This document shows positions 25,510 through 36,805 of a stretch of 64,000 bases of DNA, piece after piece. This DNA comes from Apodospora peruviana (taxonomy: Eukaryota > Ascomycota > Sordariomycetes > Sordariales > Lasiosphaeriaceae). The notes below the pieces were generated by a model, which did no database searches, was not told the origin of the DNA, and saw only the letters and a program-made list of their open reading frames with translations. Both the position numbers and the translations under genes were made by a program. The stretch covers positions 620,001 through 684,000 of the forward strand of contig JAUEDM010000007.1 in assembly GCA_033439685.1 (NCBI GenBank). Reading direction: 5' to 3'. The stretch's first letter is position 1, and each line of letters opens with the position of its first letter.

Positions 25510-26503
25510 AGGGTTGGGATGAATGGCGTTCAGTCTTTCTATCGCCGGGTCCAGATAGGACCATGTCATTTTCACATGGAAATAGGGGCCGGGGCGACAA
25601 TGCGGGAGGAGGCAAAGGGGAATGCCCTTTCGCGATTGAGGTCGCCACAAAGATATATCTCTTGATTTTGCGTTAAGGAGGAGTTAGGCGTCCTTTTTTT
25701 TTTCTTTGTACTGTTTTCCTGGTTCTCGGTATGAGCGCGCCCGGCCGCCTGAGTCTAGTAGCGATGGTGGTTGTAGGTAGGTACGAGGTAGTCAACTTGC
25801 GATGCACATGTATGAACTTCCTCGGTGCATGGCGGGACTTAATACGAGGAAATCCTTTGTTTTCGTCGTCACTTTGTCTTTGAAGTGTGAATAGCTGAGT
25901 TATAGAAGCCTTTCATAGATAAAGAGTTTAGCCTCTGGCTGGATGAGCATTAATTGCAGCCCTTGCTTGTCCTGGGATTTAGATCCAATGGGACAATTCC
26001 GTCTGATAGACATGGACTGTTTATGCCATGTTCCGCCCATTAAGATTACCATCTCGGACTCCTCTTTCTTCTCTGTGTTAGCCCGTACCGTGGTGAATTT
26101 TATATCCCTTTCAAGACGAGCATAGCACGAAAGGTACTGGGATCTTGGCAAGGCTTGGCTAAGTTACTACACGCTCTGCCTTATTCCGTACTGCTCTCGC
26201 ACTTCTGAATCCCGTCATCCTATTATCCTCGGACTCCTTCACGGCGGTGCTATGCTTCCAGGCGCTCCGCCCCCCGGATCTTGGTCTAGGCGGGTAGCAT
26301 GTAATGTTGGGTTTTCAAAACTCAGCCCTACGATCCTAAATCTCACTCTTAATCTCTTATGTATAAAGTATGCTTCATGGCGCTCGTGATGCCGGGACAC
26401 GATGGTTGTGCTTCCAAACAAACCACTTACACGCTTACCTATCTTCGTGATCCTATCAGTACCATTAATATAACAGCCCTTACAAAATATTGAAACCGCA
26501 ACA
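25510..26503. other. Intergenic region, 1 kb
   Basis: This is the 3' flank of YKT6 followed by the promoter of the surface protein at 26504. No gene is seen; frames on both strands at 25900-26150 mirror each other and have no domain. Confidence 0.6.
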
Positions 26504-27254
26504 ATGATCTCAACCACCACCCTCAGCTTTCTCAGCGCCCTCCTCGCGGCCTCCACCATCCACGCCGCCGACTCCCCATCCCCAAAAAAGACCTCTACCG
26601 TCGATTTGTTTCTACTCGGCAAGAGCTCACCCATTCAAACCCCCACCGGCGTGGTATTAGGCGTCGACGCCGCAACTGCCACGAAGACCACATACACGCT
26701 CTATTGCTCCGGGCAGGTTGTCTCGCACCCAACCGATCCCCGGCTGGATTCCTTCAGAGATCCGTGCCCGCTCATCGGCGGGACAATCATCGCCGAGCCG
26801 ACAAGGTGGGAGTACGACGTGTCCAAATCGACCAACCATCTCGCGAACCCGGTTACGCAAGAATTTACGTGAGTTTTTCCTCTATCTTTCATTACTGTGT
26901 GGGAATTGACGGGAGTGGCTTAGGACGGGAACAATTATCTGCGATGTTGAGAGCAACAAAGCGAAATGCGCCGGCATGCTTACGAGTCTGACGACCATTG
27001 GTGGGGAAAACACGCGCTCCGAAACGTCAGAGGTCAAAACGACTGTGGCGGATGTACAGGCCAACCGGATTGCTGTCACCATGACTTCTGGACTGGAATT
27101 GTTGGATGCTACGAGGACAGCGGCCCCGTCATCAACGACGGTGAGCACGGAGTCGCAGACTGGTGGAGCTGCGGCCGCGGCTGGAATGGTTACGCAGGCT
27201 CCTCGGGTTGTGTTTGCTGCCGCGGCCGGTGTTGCTGTCATGGCTATGTTTTAA
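26504..27254 (+). CDS. Putative secreted GPI-anchored cell-surface protein
   Basis: I do not recognise a named family. Two exons, 26504-26868 and 26924-27254 (55-nt intron GTGAGT...TAG), give 231 residues. The N-terminus is a signal peptide of about 21 residues ending in IHAAD. The body (residues 30-160) has four cysteines, in LYCSG, DPCPL, IICDV and AKCAG, which could form two disulfides. It is followed by a Ser/Thr/Ala-rich linker and a hydrophobic tail (VVFAAAAGVAVMAMF) directly at the C-terminus, which together suggest GPI attachment at the plasma membrane or cell wall. Similar small Ala/Thr-rich GPI proteins are common and poorly characterised in ascomycetes. Confidence 0.75.
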
Positions 27255-28702
27255 TTCTGTTTATACTTGTAATTATATCAGGAGTTGAGGGTTCGCATAT
27301 TCTCGGCCGATGTAGATAAAAAGTCCCGGATGGATAGAAATCATAGTGTAAAATCATGAACTATGCAAGGCAAGCAGGCAAGCCAACCTGATCGGAATCG
27401 AATCAGATGAATGCGCAGGCGTCGTGCATATGCAGGCCCGTTTCCGTTCCACAGGACGTTTCTCGAAAAAAGGTTATCGCGGCATCTTGATTCGCTGCGA
27501 TTTAACGTTCCTTCTCAGTTGCACTGCAGCCGGAGGAGGACAGACCAACTGACCACACACGGGGGAATCAATTATTAAACGAGAACCGGTATTTTCGGTG
27601 GTCGCGTGCATACCTCCATTGTGTAGGGCCTGGCAATCCCGTCCCATCCGTCTGTCGGTGCCGGCGGCGGTGCGTGTACGTATTCCGGCCGTAGTGTGAT
27701 GAGTTGTCAACAGAGATCGAGATCGAGATCTTCACGTGTAAATAATTCGCTGCTGATCTTATCTTGGGTTTGAGCGTGTGACGGAACTAAGCGGTCCACC
27801 CACTTACAAAATAAAGGGGTTCCACTGATCATCCACTGGATTGTTAAACTTATACAATGGATTGGCAACAAAAGACGACGATTTGAGTCGTTTGGTTCGC
27901 TTTCATTTTCAGAGAGTTTAGTTCTGGACGATCTGGCTTCGCTGACGTGATGAACTAACTGCCGGGAGATTCCCATATTATAGTGCAATGTTCGACATCA
28001 TACATCGGGTCTAGGTATCGTGCTACACGTCATAGGATTGGCACGCTCCCACCCAAATGACGGACATGGAAAGAGGCGATACCAGGCCTGGTCTGTTCAA
28101 TGTGTGGCTGGCAACCATATGATAGTGGTAACGAACAAATTTTACGGGGTATTCAGTGCCCCTGATATTCACCCTGGCAACCATCGGTATGTATTTACTT
28201 GAGGTAGGTCTGGCTCATATATCGCAAATGTGCCTCAATCTCTTTAAACTACGCTTCATCCCATTCGTCAGGAGGCTATGTAAGGATTGAGGCCTTCAAC
28301 AAGGCCTACCGGAAGTACTGCAATTTTAGGCCGATTGGGGGTGTTGGAAGAGCACTGTTTCATGGCCTCCGTGGAGCCTAAAATTGTAGTGCTTACAGCA
28401 TGTACCTTTTCATCGCCCCCTTTGGGTTTAAATTGCAGTGTTATTCATTGCCTTGCGACCGTGACTAACTATCACTCATTTCTTCGCGCAAGGAGGGCGA
28501 TGATGGTATAAACCCCTGTTGAATACTAACTGTACTAATATCTGGCGTCGAGGTATGAATCACAGGTTGACATTCAGGTACCGTAATCTTGAGCTTCGAG
28601 GACTTCCTGATCATTTCGGTGCACTTGAGATTATCTGTCTGGTATCATCATGGGCATACCTCTGGTCTATGTGCGAAATGTGCTTCTGGTTGGTTGACTG
28701 AT
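27255..28702. other. Intergenic region, 1.45 kb
   Basis: Lies between convergent 3' ends. It contains an imperfect inverted repeat (28313-28331 and 28376-28394) and a partial third copy (28428-28444). No gene is seen. Confidence 0.6.
28313..28394. repeat. Inverted repeat, 19-bp arms
   Basis: The left arm 28313-28331 (AAGTACTGCAATTTTAGGC) and the right arm 28376-28394 (GCCTAAAATTGTAGTGCTT) match at 17 of 19 positions in opposite orientation, separated by 44 nt. A weaker third copy lies near 28428-28444. Both mismatches are CpA/TpA differences. Confidence 0.75.
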
Positions 28703-30583
28703 CTAATCATCCTCGCCCTCATCACTCCCGCTCGACCAGCCGTCGTGATACTCATCCGCCATCTCAGCAAGATCATTACTCAACGCCTCTCGATCTTCGA
28801 GTCCAATCGACCGCGCCACCGTCGTACGCAAGAGCTTGAGCCTGTCAGACACCGAAGTATCTGTCGACAGGCCGGCCGTGATGTTGATATGGCCTCCTGT
28901 TACGGACTCGCCACCTTCTGACCTGAAGATGTGCGGGAAGCTGTCCAGTAGCGGGAAGCCGAGAGGTGTTTTGTAGCTTTTTCATCCCTTTGAGTTAGTC
29001 ACTTTTCACATATTTGTGATAGATGGGTGGGGTGGATAATATACCTCTTCGTAACAGTCTCGTCGGGATTCCATCTCCGTCTGGTCATCTGCCTCCTCTC
29101 ATGTTCGTCCATCTCGATATCCTCACTCTCGCTCCGTTGCTCTTCTTCTTCGTCATCATACCCGCGCCGCATGATTGCTTGGCTAAATACCCTCGCTTCT
29201 TTGTGTGAATTGAACCCATTAGTACGACTTGAATAGACATCCAGCTGATCAGAAGGCGAGAAATCGATATCCAACTGGACGCCCTCCTCCTTCTTTCCAT
29301 CCTCCTGCTCCTCAACCCCCTGCATCCGATTATCCATAACCACCTGCGCTTGTGGCTGTCCTTCCTTATTGTTATGGTCAGATGGGTGTGCAAAACTCAT
29401 CTGCAAGCCCGCAACATTCTGCTTCCCCATTGTATTAAGCATATCCGCAATAGTACCCAACGTATCCCTGTTAGCAGCATCTTTGAGTCGTGACGGTAGT
29501 GTAACACTCTCAATCGCCGCAGCCAACAGCGCAGAGGTATGCCACTTTGAACTCGAGTCAAGCTGCACCGTCCTCGGCAACCTGTTGGGTATCGCCAACG
29601 GCACCACGACAGAAGCAGATTTATACAACTCCGTGATGGCTTTTGCCTTATTCGCTAGGCGCAGGAGGCGTTTATCCTTTGTCTCTCATGTCAACACATC
29701 TTCATCCCAACAGAGAAGAAGGAAACCATGATAAAACTCACCCTGCTAACACCACCACCAATTTGTTCCTGAACCCCCCAAACCCACACAACCGTCTTGC
29801 CATACTCATCCCTCAGTCGTTCCACGTACCGGCTCGCAAACCCGCCCCAGGCATCGTCCAGGCCCGCCATCACTTGGATGCCGTGCATCTGATCCGCCTC
29901 CTCGACAAAGAGCCGCAAATCACGATCAACAAGATCGTGTTCCCTGTCCAAGGACGTGAATAGTTCCTCCCCAGAGGCAAACTTCTCGAACGGCATCAGA
30001 CTTGAGTTGAGCTCGTACTCGTTCAACTGCACGATGGAGCGCGGATGGAAAAACACGCGATTGAAATCCGACCAGTATCGTACATTTTCGGTGGTGAGGG
30101 TCGGAGGGACCAGCCCTGCGTCGAGGGATTGCGTGTAGCTCGATGGTTGAATTGGTGTCAAGCGCTGGATTGAGGTTGGGCCGTTCCTGCATTACATGTT
30201 AAAACAATGGGGATGTTGAGGGTATGAGAGAGAGAGAGAGGGAGAGGTATACCAGAGGGCAGTGGGAGGTTCATTGCCGACAGTATCATCGTACAGCGCG
30301 TTCGTTTTTCTTAGAGACCCAAACCCGCCTTTTAGGTCGTAGATGACGGTGCGAGGCATGAAGGTCTCGCTGCCGTCTGCGCCGATGCCTGGCCGCCAAT
30401 GAATGTCATGGTTGATGGGTGACTCTCCTTGGTCTTCCGAGTAGGTGAAATATGATTCCTTTTTACGGTGTGTTAGTATATAAATGTGAAAAGGAAGGTG
30501 AGGTAACTTACCTGCGTGTTCCAGAAATGGGTGGCCACATAGTTGCTCTGCTGCCCCAGCTGGACGGTGATGATCTCATGCAT
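28703..30583 (-). CDS. DML1: DML1/misato mitochondrial inheritance protein
   Basis: DML1 (Misato in animals) is a tubulin/FtsZ-related protein needed for mitochondrial DNA partitioning and mitochondrial distribution. Five exons are supported: 30512-30583, 30253-30458, 29742-30186, 29045-29676 and 28703-28976, giving 542 residues, the usual size. The N-terminus MHEIITVQLGQQSNYVATHFWN is the family signature and mimics the tubulin start. The second exon continues with ESYFTYSE and DIHWRPG, as in homologues. The misato/tubulin segment 2 (residues 130-260) carries the GGFASRYVERLRDEYGK and VWVWG motifs, and the last exon starts with SYKTPLGFPLLDSFPHI, again typical. An acidic low-complexity insert sits around residues 345-440. 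Introns follow GT-AG with family-consistent joins. Confidence 0.93.
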
Positions 30584-31463
30584 CACGGCGGAAAATATGA
30601 GTTCTGTTTGAAAAGATCTTCAAATTTATTTCTCTTGAAGGCGGTTAATGTCTACGTGATGCGCAGCTGGTCGTTCTGGCAGGGCTCCATATTTATTAAG
30701 GTCCTTGCTGATGAATTAACTGTTGGGTTATTAACAGTGAGGAATGGTGACTTTTTCAGGCAGTAGGGTAACCCTAACCCCTTTCCTGAGATCTCCGCCG
30801 GCGGCTCAGGCTCACTGCAGGCTGTCAAAGTTCAACTGTCTACTGACAACGACATCGGACTTGGTTTTCGTGGAAGAAGTTGTTCAGCTATCAATGAAAT
30901 GCGAGACATTTAAACCCAAGTTCCATAACTCAAAACAGTCCTTGATCAAGCTATATCTGCACAAATCCCTTCAACTCATCAACGTCCCCAAGATATCCCA
31001 TCACCTTGGCCGGGCCATCGCACAATACAATTGGATAGGTAACGTAGGTTGGCTGTTGTGAACGCATAGTACAGGATAATGTAACTAGGTATTAAAGTCA
31101 AACAATGGAAGAAAAGAGCAAGTGTTGTTGCTCCATCACAAACTACAGCACGACGAAAAAGAGGACCCCGAAAGTAAAAAGGTAAAAAAACCTGCCCAAA
31201 CACACGTCCCGAATTGCTTGTGCCGCCTTCCTCGTCTAAATATCCCCCACATGTCTAAAGTTCGTGTTCTATGACTTGTAAAGAAACCCCAAGAGACTCC
31301 AACGGAAAAATGTGGCTCGGGAAGCATTACCGACAAGTTGCTTGACCCAGGCTCGCATTGGATATCTTCATCATCCGCCCCCTAATATGTGGCGGGAAAC
31401 AACGAGGTCATAAGAGGATACAGAAGACAGAAAAAAATGCCAAGAAAACAATATCGGGTTCTT
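30584..31463. other. Intergenic region, 880 bp
   Basis: This is the promoter of DML1 (-) and the 3' flank of the NADH dehydrogenase. It contains ACCCTAACCC at 30771-30780, a telomere-repeat-like (telobox) motif 188 nt upstream of the DML1 start. No gene is seen. Confidence 0.6.
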
Positions 31464-33288
31464 CTACTCCCGGGAGACGTCACGGCCAAAGAGCTTGGAC
31501 TTGAGCCAGTCGTTGATGACGAGGAGACGGTTGCGTGCTAATGCGAGGGATATGTTAGCGCTTTCGTCATAACTGCGAAAGGGGGACCGGACAAAACTTA
31601 CTGCTGAAGCACATGGAGAGGTAGGCGCTCCGCCAGAACAAAAAGGTCAGGCTGCCACCCGTTGCAAAGTTGCCGTTGAACCAGCTGACATCCGCTACCG
31701 CCTTCTCGCTCCCAATATAGGCCAGACTGCCCTGGTGGCTGTAGTGGAAAGGCTTGATGTCCTTGATGCGACGAAGCTGGCGCTCCTGGTCCTCAATGGC
31801 GCGCGAGATCTCGGCCGCGTTACCGGGCTTCAGGTTTAGCGAGCTGCTAAGTTCGCGGATGTTCTCCTCCAACTGCTCAGTCTTGGCCATGTTGTTGAAG
31901 AGGCGGGCAAGGAAGGTGCCCTCCTGGCCGGCAACCTGAGCGGTAGGCGCGTACCCAGCCACGGCGCAGTCGCCAACAGCCCAGATGTCGCGCGCACCCT
32001 GCACCACGAGGTACTCGTTCACGGCAAGGCCGCGGCGAGAGTCCTTCTGCGCCGGGATACGGGACATGAGGTCCTTGACCACAGGGCGCACAGCGTTTCC
32101 GGTGGCCCAGACCAGCAGACCGTACGGCAAGACGATCCTTTCCTTCTTGCCATCGGGACCGGTGATGTCCGCCTCGACAGTCTTGTCGGTGACCCTCTTG
32201 ACCATGGTCTTGGTCTTGATGTCGATCTTCTCCTCCTTGAAGGTGCTCTCGGTGTACTCGATCAGCTGCTTGGAGAAGCTGGGCAGTACGTTGGGGAGGG
32301 CCTCGACAAGTGTCACGCGGAAGCGATCGCTAATGTCCGGGATCAGCTTCTTGATGTCCTCCTCAAAGAAGTCCTGCAGTTCACCGGCGAACTCGACACC
32401 GGTAGGGCCACCGCCAACGACCACCATGTGGAGTAGACGGTCGATCTCTTCGGGAGCCTGGTCCTTGAAGGCGGCGGTCTCGACGCAGTCCATGATCTTC
32501 TTGCGGATCAACTGGGCGTCGCCAATCTCCTTCAGGAAGCACGAGTGCTCACGGACACCGGGGATACCAAACGTCGCGTTCTCGGCGCCAACACCAACGA
32601 CCAACATGTCGTAAGGCACCTCTGTCTCGGTGGTCTCGCCGCGCACCTCGGAGTTATCAAAGATTTTTACAACCTTACGATCGGGGTCGATGGAACTCGC
32701 TTCGGCCTCGTAGTACTTGGCGCTCGCCTTCTTGGACCGGAGGATGGTTCGGATCGGCTCCATGATGGATCGGTGCTCGATCGTGCCGGTCGTGCAGGAT
32801 GGGAGCAACGGGGTGAAGAGGAAGTAGTTGCGCGGCGAGATGACGACGACGTTGTAGTTCTCGGTATCGAGGCGCTTCAGGAGCGAGACGGAGCCCCAGC
32901 CGGTTCCTAGGATGACGAGGGTCTTCTTGCTCGGGTCAGGTTCGGCCTGCGGTTCCGGATGCCTGTCCTCGTAGATTCCGTAGCTGATATATATGATGGT
33001 GCCGGCGATGGTGAGGAGAGGAATTCGCCAAAGCAGCCACCTCATCGTCCTGAACCGCTTTGGCTTTTTGAGAACTGTGCCGGCCTCATCGGCGTAGCCC
33101 CGTCGGAATTGGCGCGCAACATTGGATACTTGTCTGCTGTTGTTGCGCGCAGCTGGCCTTGTCGCAATGGCACGAAGGGACGCTGGTGTTGTGAGAAGTC
33201 TAGAGGCGGCCTGGGACTGCACTCGTGCCCGTGCAAACCCCAATTGAGGTGCTGGGAGCTTGGTTAGAGCCCGCGATGTAGACGCCAT
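31464..33288 (-). CDS. External alternative NAD(P)H dehydrogenase (type II), mitochondrial
   Basis: This is a single-subunit, rotenone-insensitive flavoenzyme that passes electrons from cytosolic NAD(P)H to ubiquinone at the outer face of the inner mitochondrial membrane. Two exons, 31602-33288 and 31464-31537 (64-nt intron GTAAGT...TAG), give 586 residues. The N-terminus is Arg/Ser/Ala-rich without acidic residues (targeting peptide), followed by a hydrophobic anchor (LLTIAGTIIYISYGIY, about residues 83-98). The FAD motif GTGWGSVSLLKRL and the NAD(P)H motif VVVGGGPTGVEFAGEL are intact. The C-terminus MCFSTRNRLLVINDWLKSKLFGRDVSRE matches external enzymes and requires the splice. No EF-hand insert is present, so it resembles the calcium-independent NDE2 type. 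An in-frame ATG at 33432 would precede a less plausible extension; 33288 is chosen because the targeting sequence begins there. Confidence 0.93.
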
Positions 33289-36200
33289 GGTCCAATTGAC
33301 GAGCAACAGCACGCGGAAAGGACGACGGGGACGCTGAAGGAGAGGTTGCGATGCAAACCTCAGAAGTAAAGATTGCGCAAAGGAGAGGGAAATGTGAGGT
33401 TTATCGAGATTGGTGGCGTAGTGATAAAGCAATCTTTTGAGTCAGCCCGGATTTGATAGGTTTGATAGGTGGGTCGCGTTTTTTTACAAAGCTCCTCTCC
33501 TTCGTGCGGCTATTTTCACCCGTGGACTCTTTTCCAGAGCTTCAACACCAGCAGCGGTCAGCCCGATAACAGCGCCCCCACCTTTGCTGCAAGCTCGCTG
33601 CAGGTCGGGAGATTTAGCAGGGATCTTGGGCGGATGACGCCAGAGATTCCAGAGCTTCCTGGGCCTTGTGCTCCTCAATTGGTACGATTGCGAAATCGCT
33701 CTGAGTGAAAATTGGATTGGAAAAAGAGTCATTTTCCTCACCTTGTCGCGCCTCAAAGTAAAATGCACTCAATTTTTCACTGAAAAACTCTCTGATTTCC
33801 ACTTGCATGTATTGGCGGGATTATCCTTTGTTCAGCTTTCTTGGTGAGCTTGGCGGTCTTCAATGTCATACGGTAATCCTCTACTGTCTCTCCAGCCAGC
33901 CGGGACCGCCTGGGCTTTCGTGAGTCGTGTTGACACCACAGGTTTGTACGGTACGTAAAGGACTGACAGATACGAGGTTAGCATGCTGTCACTGACCCGT
34001 ACATCGTCTTTTCACTTCCATACGTACAATGGATTGGTTGCGCATAACGGGTCTTGGTCTGGTACTTCGTGTTCAGTTATCGAGACTTTCACAAGTCAGT
34101 CAATTGGGACCTTTGTCTCACATGTCACCTTGTGGTGTGCGGCCGTCTCTACAGCAAATAAGCACGGTAAGGTGTGCTTACAACGAGGAACTGGGGTATC
34201 CAAGCGATAACACCCCCAGCATCACATGCGATTTGTAGTCAGCCTGTCTGAGTGCTAGGCCTCCAGAGGTTGGCACCCGGTGGATGTCGGGATGTCGGGT
34301 TGTCCCTAGTCGGGGTAGGCATGTGGCAGGCCGAACCAGTCCGTAAAATCCTTGCCAAGGCCGTGCTAACCTCCGCTCCGGAATCAGCCGAGTGCCGAAT
34401 CGTTTACGGGACACCTTGCCGCTTCCCGCTTGTCGCCTGCCGCTTTTACAACGGTACCTAAATATGTCCTCCGTTGCTCCTTCCAAGACCAACACCAATA
34501 CTTATTAACCGGGCACAAAACGGCAATCGCGGCTCTCCACCCGGGGAAAGCTCAAAGAGCGTAACTGGCAGAAGTTCGATCTGTCGGAGGATTCATGTGA
34601 CTGGTTTGATTCTGGTCAAACCAACTGGTATGTTATGCTTACAGGTGGACTCGCGTCGAAGACTCAAAATACCCGAACCGGAACCAGAAAAGAGCTCTAC
34701 AGTGTTCCCCGGGATAGGTATTTACCAGCAGACTCACGCTAGGAACGGGATTTCCTATTCAGGCGCTTGACCGCCCAGCAAACGTTCCATCTTGGGAAGG
34801 AAGGTGATTCCAGTATTCCAGTACAGAAGGCTTGACTGGACCACGGACATCGTGATGACATGATCTTCCAACCCAGGAAGGCACAACTTGAAAGCTCCAA
34901 GTCTCCAAGACTCGAGACTGCCTGATGAGCCAAGGTTACTTTGGGCTTTATAATCTAAGACTCTACCAACTCTTTTCTCCTGTCCATCCACCCGATCTCT
35001 GTTTCACTGCTTTGCGCCAAGTCTTAACCGGATCACACTGTGCCAGGACTAGTCAGACAGATTGACGACCTGCTTCATGTGCTCACCCGCAATTTCCAAA
35101 ATACCAAGACCTTCTCCCGAGAATCCAAGACACCCAAGAGTCTGAAAGACCAGATGTACAGCTCGCCGCATTGAACCCCCGCATTTTGGTCGGCCTGCCT
35201 TGCCGGCCCTGTCGTGCCACACTCCCCGATCTGGTCCTCAAATCCATTCCATGGTCAAGGGTCAGATCAAAGAAAGCCCAACGCACCAGATAGCTGGTCT
35301 TGATATTAACCGATAACAGGCACTTCAAAGGGTCCAGGAATTTTCGATCATAAGGCGCCAAGTGGTCGTCACAAGAAGCTGTCCAAATGCTGAGTTTCAT
35401 CAAACAGTCGGGATTGGCACGCCTGATAGTTCTACGCGACTGATCTCCACAATGCCGTCTTTTGTTTTGATGCGAGAGCGCCGAACTGGTCCTTCTGGAG
35501 TCCCGTGGCAGACAGGCTGAAGAACAAATAACACCTGACGGCATTTCAGAACGACCACCGGAGAAAGACTTTGACTCCCAAGTCATTGTCCGATTCCGCT
35601 GCAAGTGTCCAGGCAAACAACCCCGGTTCTCTGGACTGAGGCCACCGGATATCAGCCCTAGCCTCCGGTCTGGGGACGGCCTCGCCCGCGCCGAATGTGA
35701 GGCACGTGCCTGGGACCACTGCCAGTCTGGAACTTGATCTGGAGTCCGTATCCGGACTTGTCCCGGCTGCGATTTTCACAGAAGCGAGCTTCAATTCCAA
35801 CGGGTGCGTCCGAGCGTCTCTGTCCGGACCCCATGTCGCTCGAGGAGCTGAAACGGCTCTTCCAACGGCTGAGACGCCAGAACCCCCCATCCACCGCAAC
35901 TCATTGCACTTCATCAGATCTAGTCAATGCAAAGACCGCCAGCCGGTAGGACAGAGCACACAGTCCACAGACTGCCAGTGCCCGATTGCCCAGATCGGTG
36001 GGACCGCGACGAATGGGCGCGCCCCAAGCTGAAGCCATCAGCTGGGTGTTGCACGAACCCCTGGGAGGAGATCTCCTACACGGCAATGCTAGATGGCTGC
36101 GTCCCTGGATCATCGTGTGTCGATGAGGCATCTCCATAATGCCTACCACAGCAACCCGCAGCACACGGCTTCGTCTGTATGCGTCCGTCCCCAGAGTACC

Positions 36201-36805
36201 CCAGAGGCTGCGTGCCTCGCAGATGCCTTTGCCCTTGCAGCGAGTGCACCGGCTCCCGCCCCTTGCCATCATGGGCTCACGCAAGGGGCGCTTGATGCGT
36301 GACCTAAGGTCCTCGAGCTATCATTTTCCTTGACTATTCCCTTGTCTGGGGAGATCCGGCAGAACACTCTGGATCTTGATCTTCAGGTCGGTGCAAGTTC
36401 ATCCGCCCTCACCCACGTTACTTTGCACCATTATCCCTGACCACCAGTTGAATACAGCTTGACGCTCGATCTGGTACTGTTACGTACCCCTCCGCCGCTT
36501 TCTTTCCCTTCCCAACTGTCTCTGTTGATATTCCCCTTCTTCCCTTTTCTCTCCACAAGGCTGGCCTCCCGTCCACTTCAGTTTCTATGCTATAATCTTT
36601 TGTGTCTGCGTTTATTGTTTCTCTGTGCGACACTACCAGGTACATCAAGGCGGGCCTTTCAACTTTATATATTATATCAACATCTTTCTTAAAAGCTACA
36701 ATCACCGAAATCAACTCACGCAAGGCATTCATGACAACACAAGCATCCACCTCCCGGATGCTTTGAGCTGGTCAACGCACTGGCCACTCTTCCGGAAAGA
36801 CTAGG
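33289..36805. other. Intergenic region, 3.5 kb
   Basis: No domain-bearing frame is seen on either strand. Frames at 35083-35616 and 35546-35914 (-) and 35697-36032 (+) overlap each other and look like chance openings in GC-rich DNA. This is the promoter side of both flanking genes. A relic of an older gene cannot be excluded. Confidence 0.5.

Noticed and set aside
35083..36302. Several frames of 70-178 codons on both strands in the 3.5-kb gap
   Set aside because: They overlap one another, show no domain and look like chance openings in GC-rich sequence.
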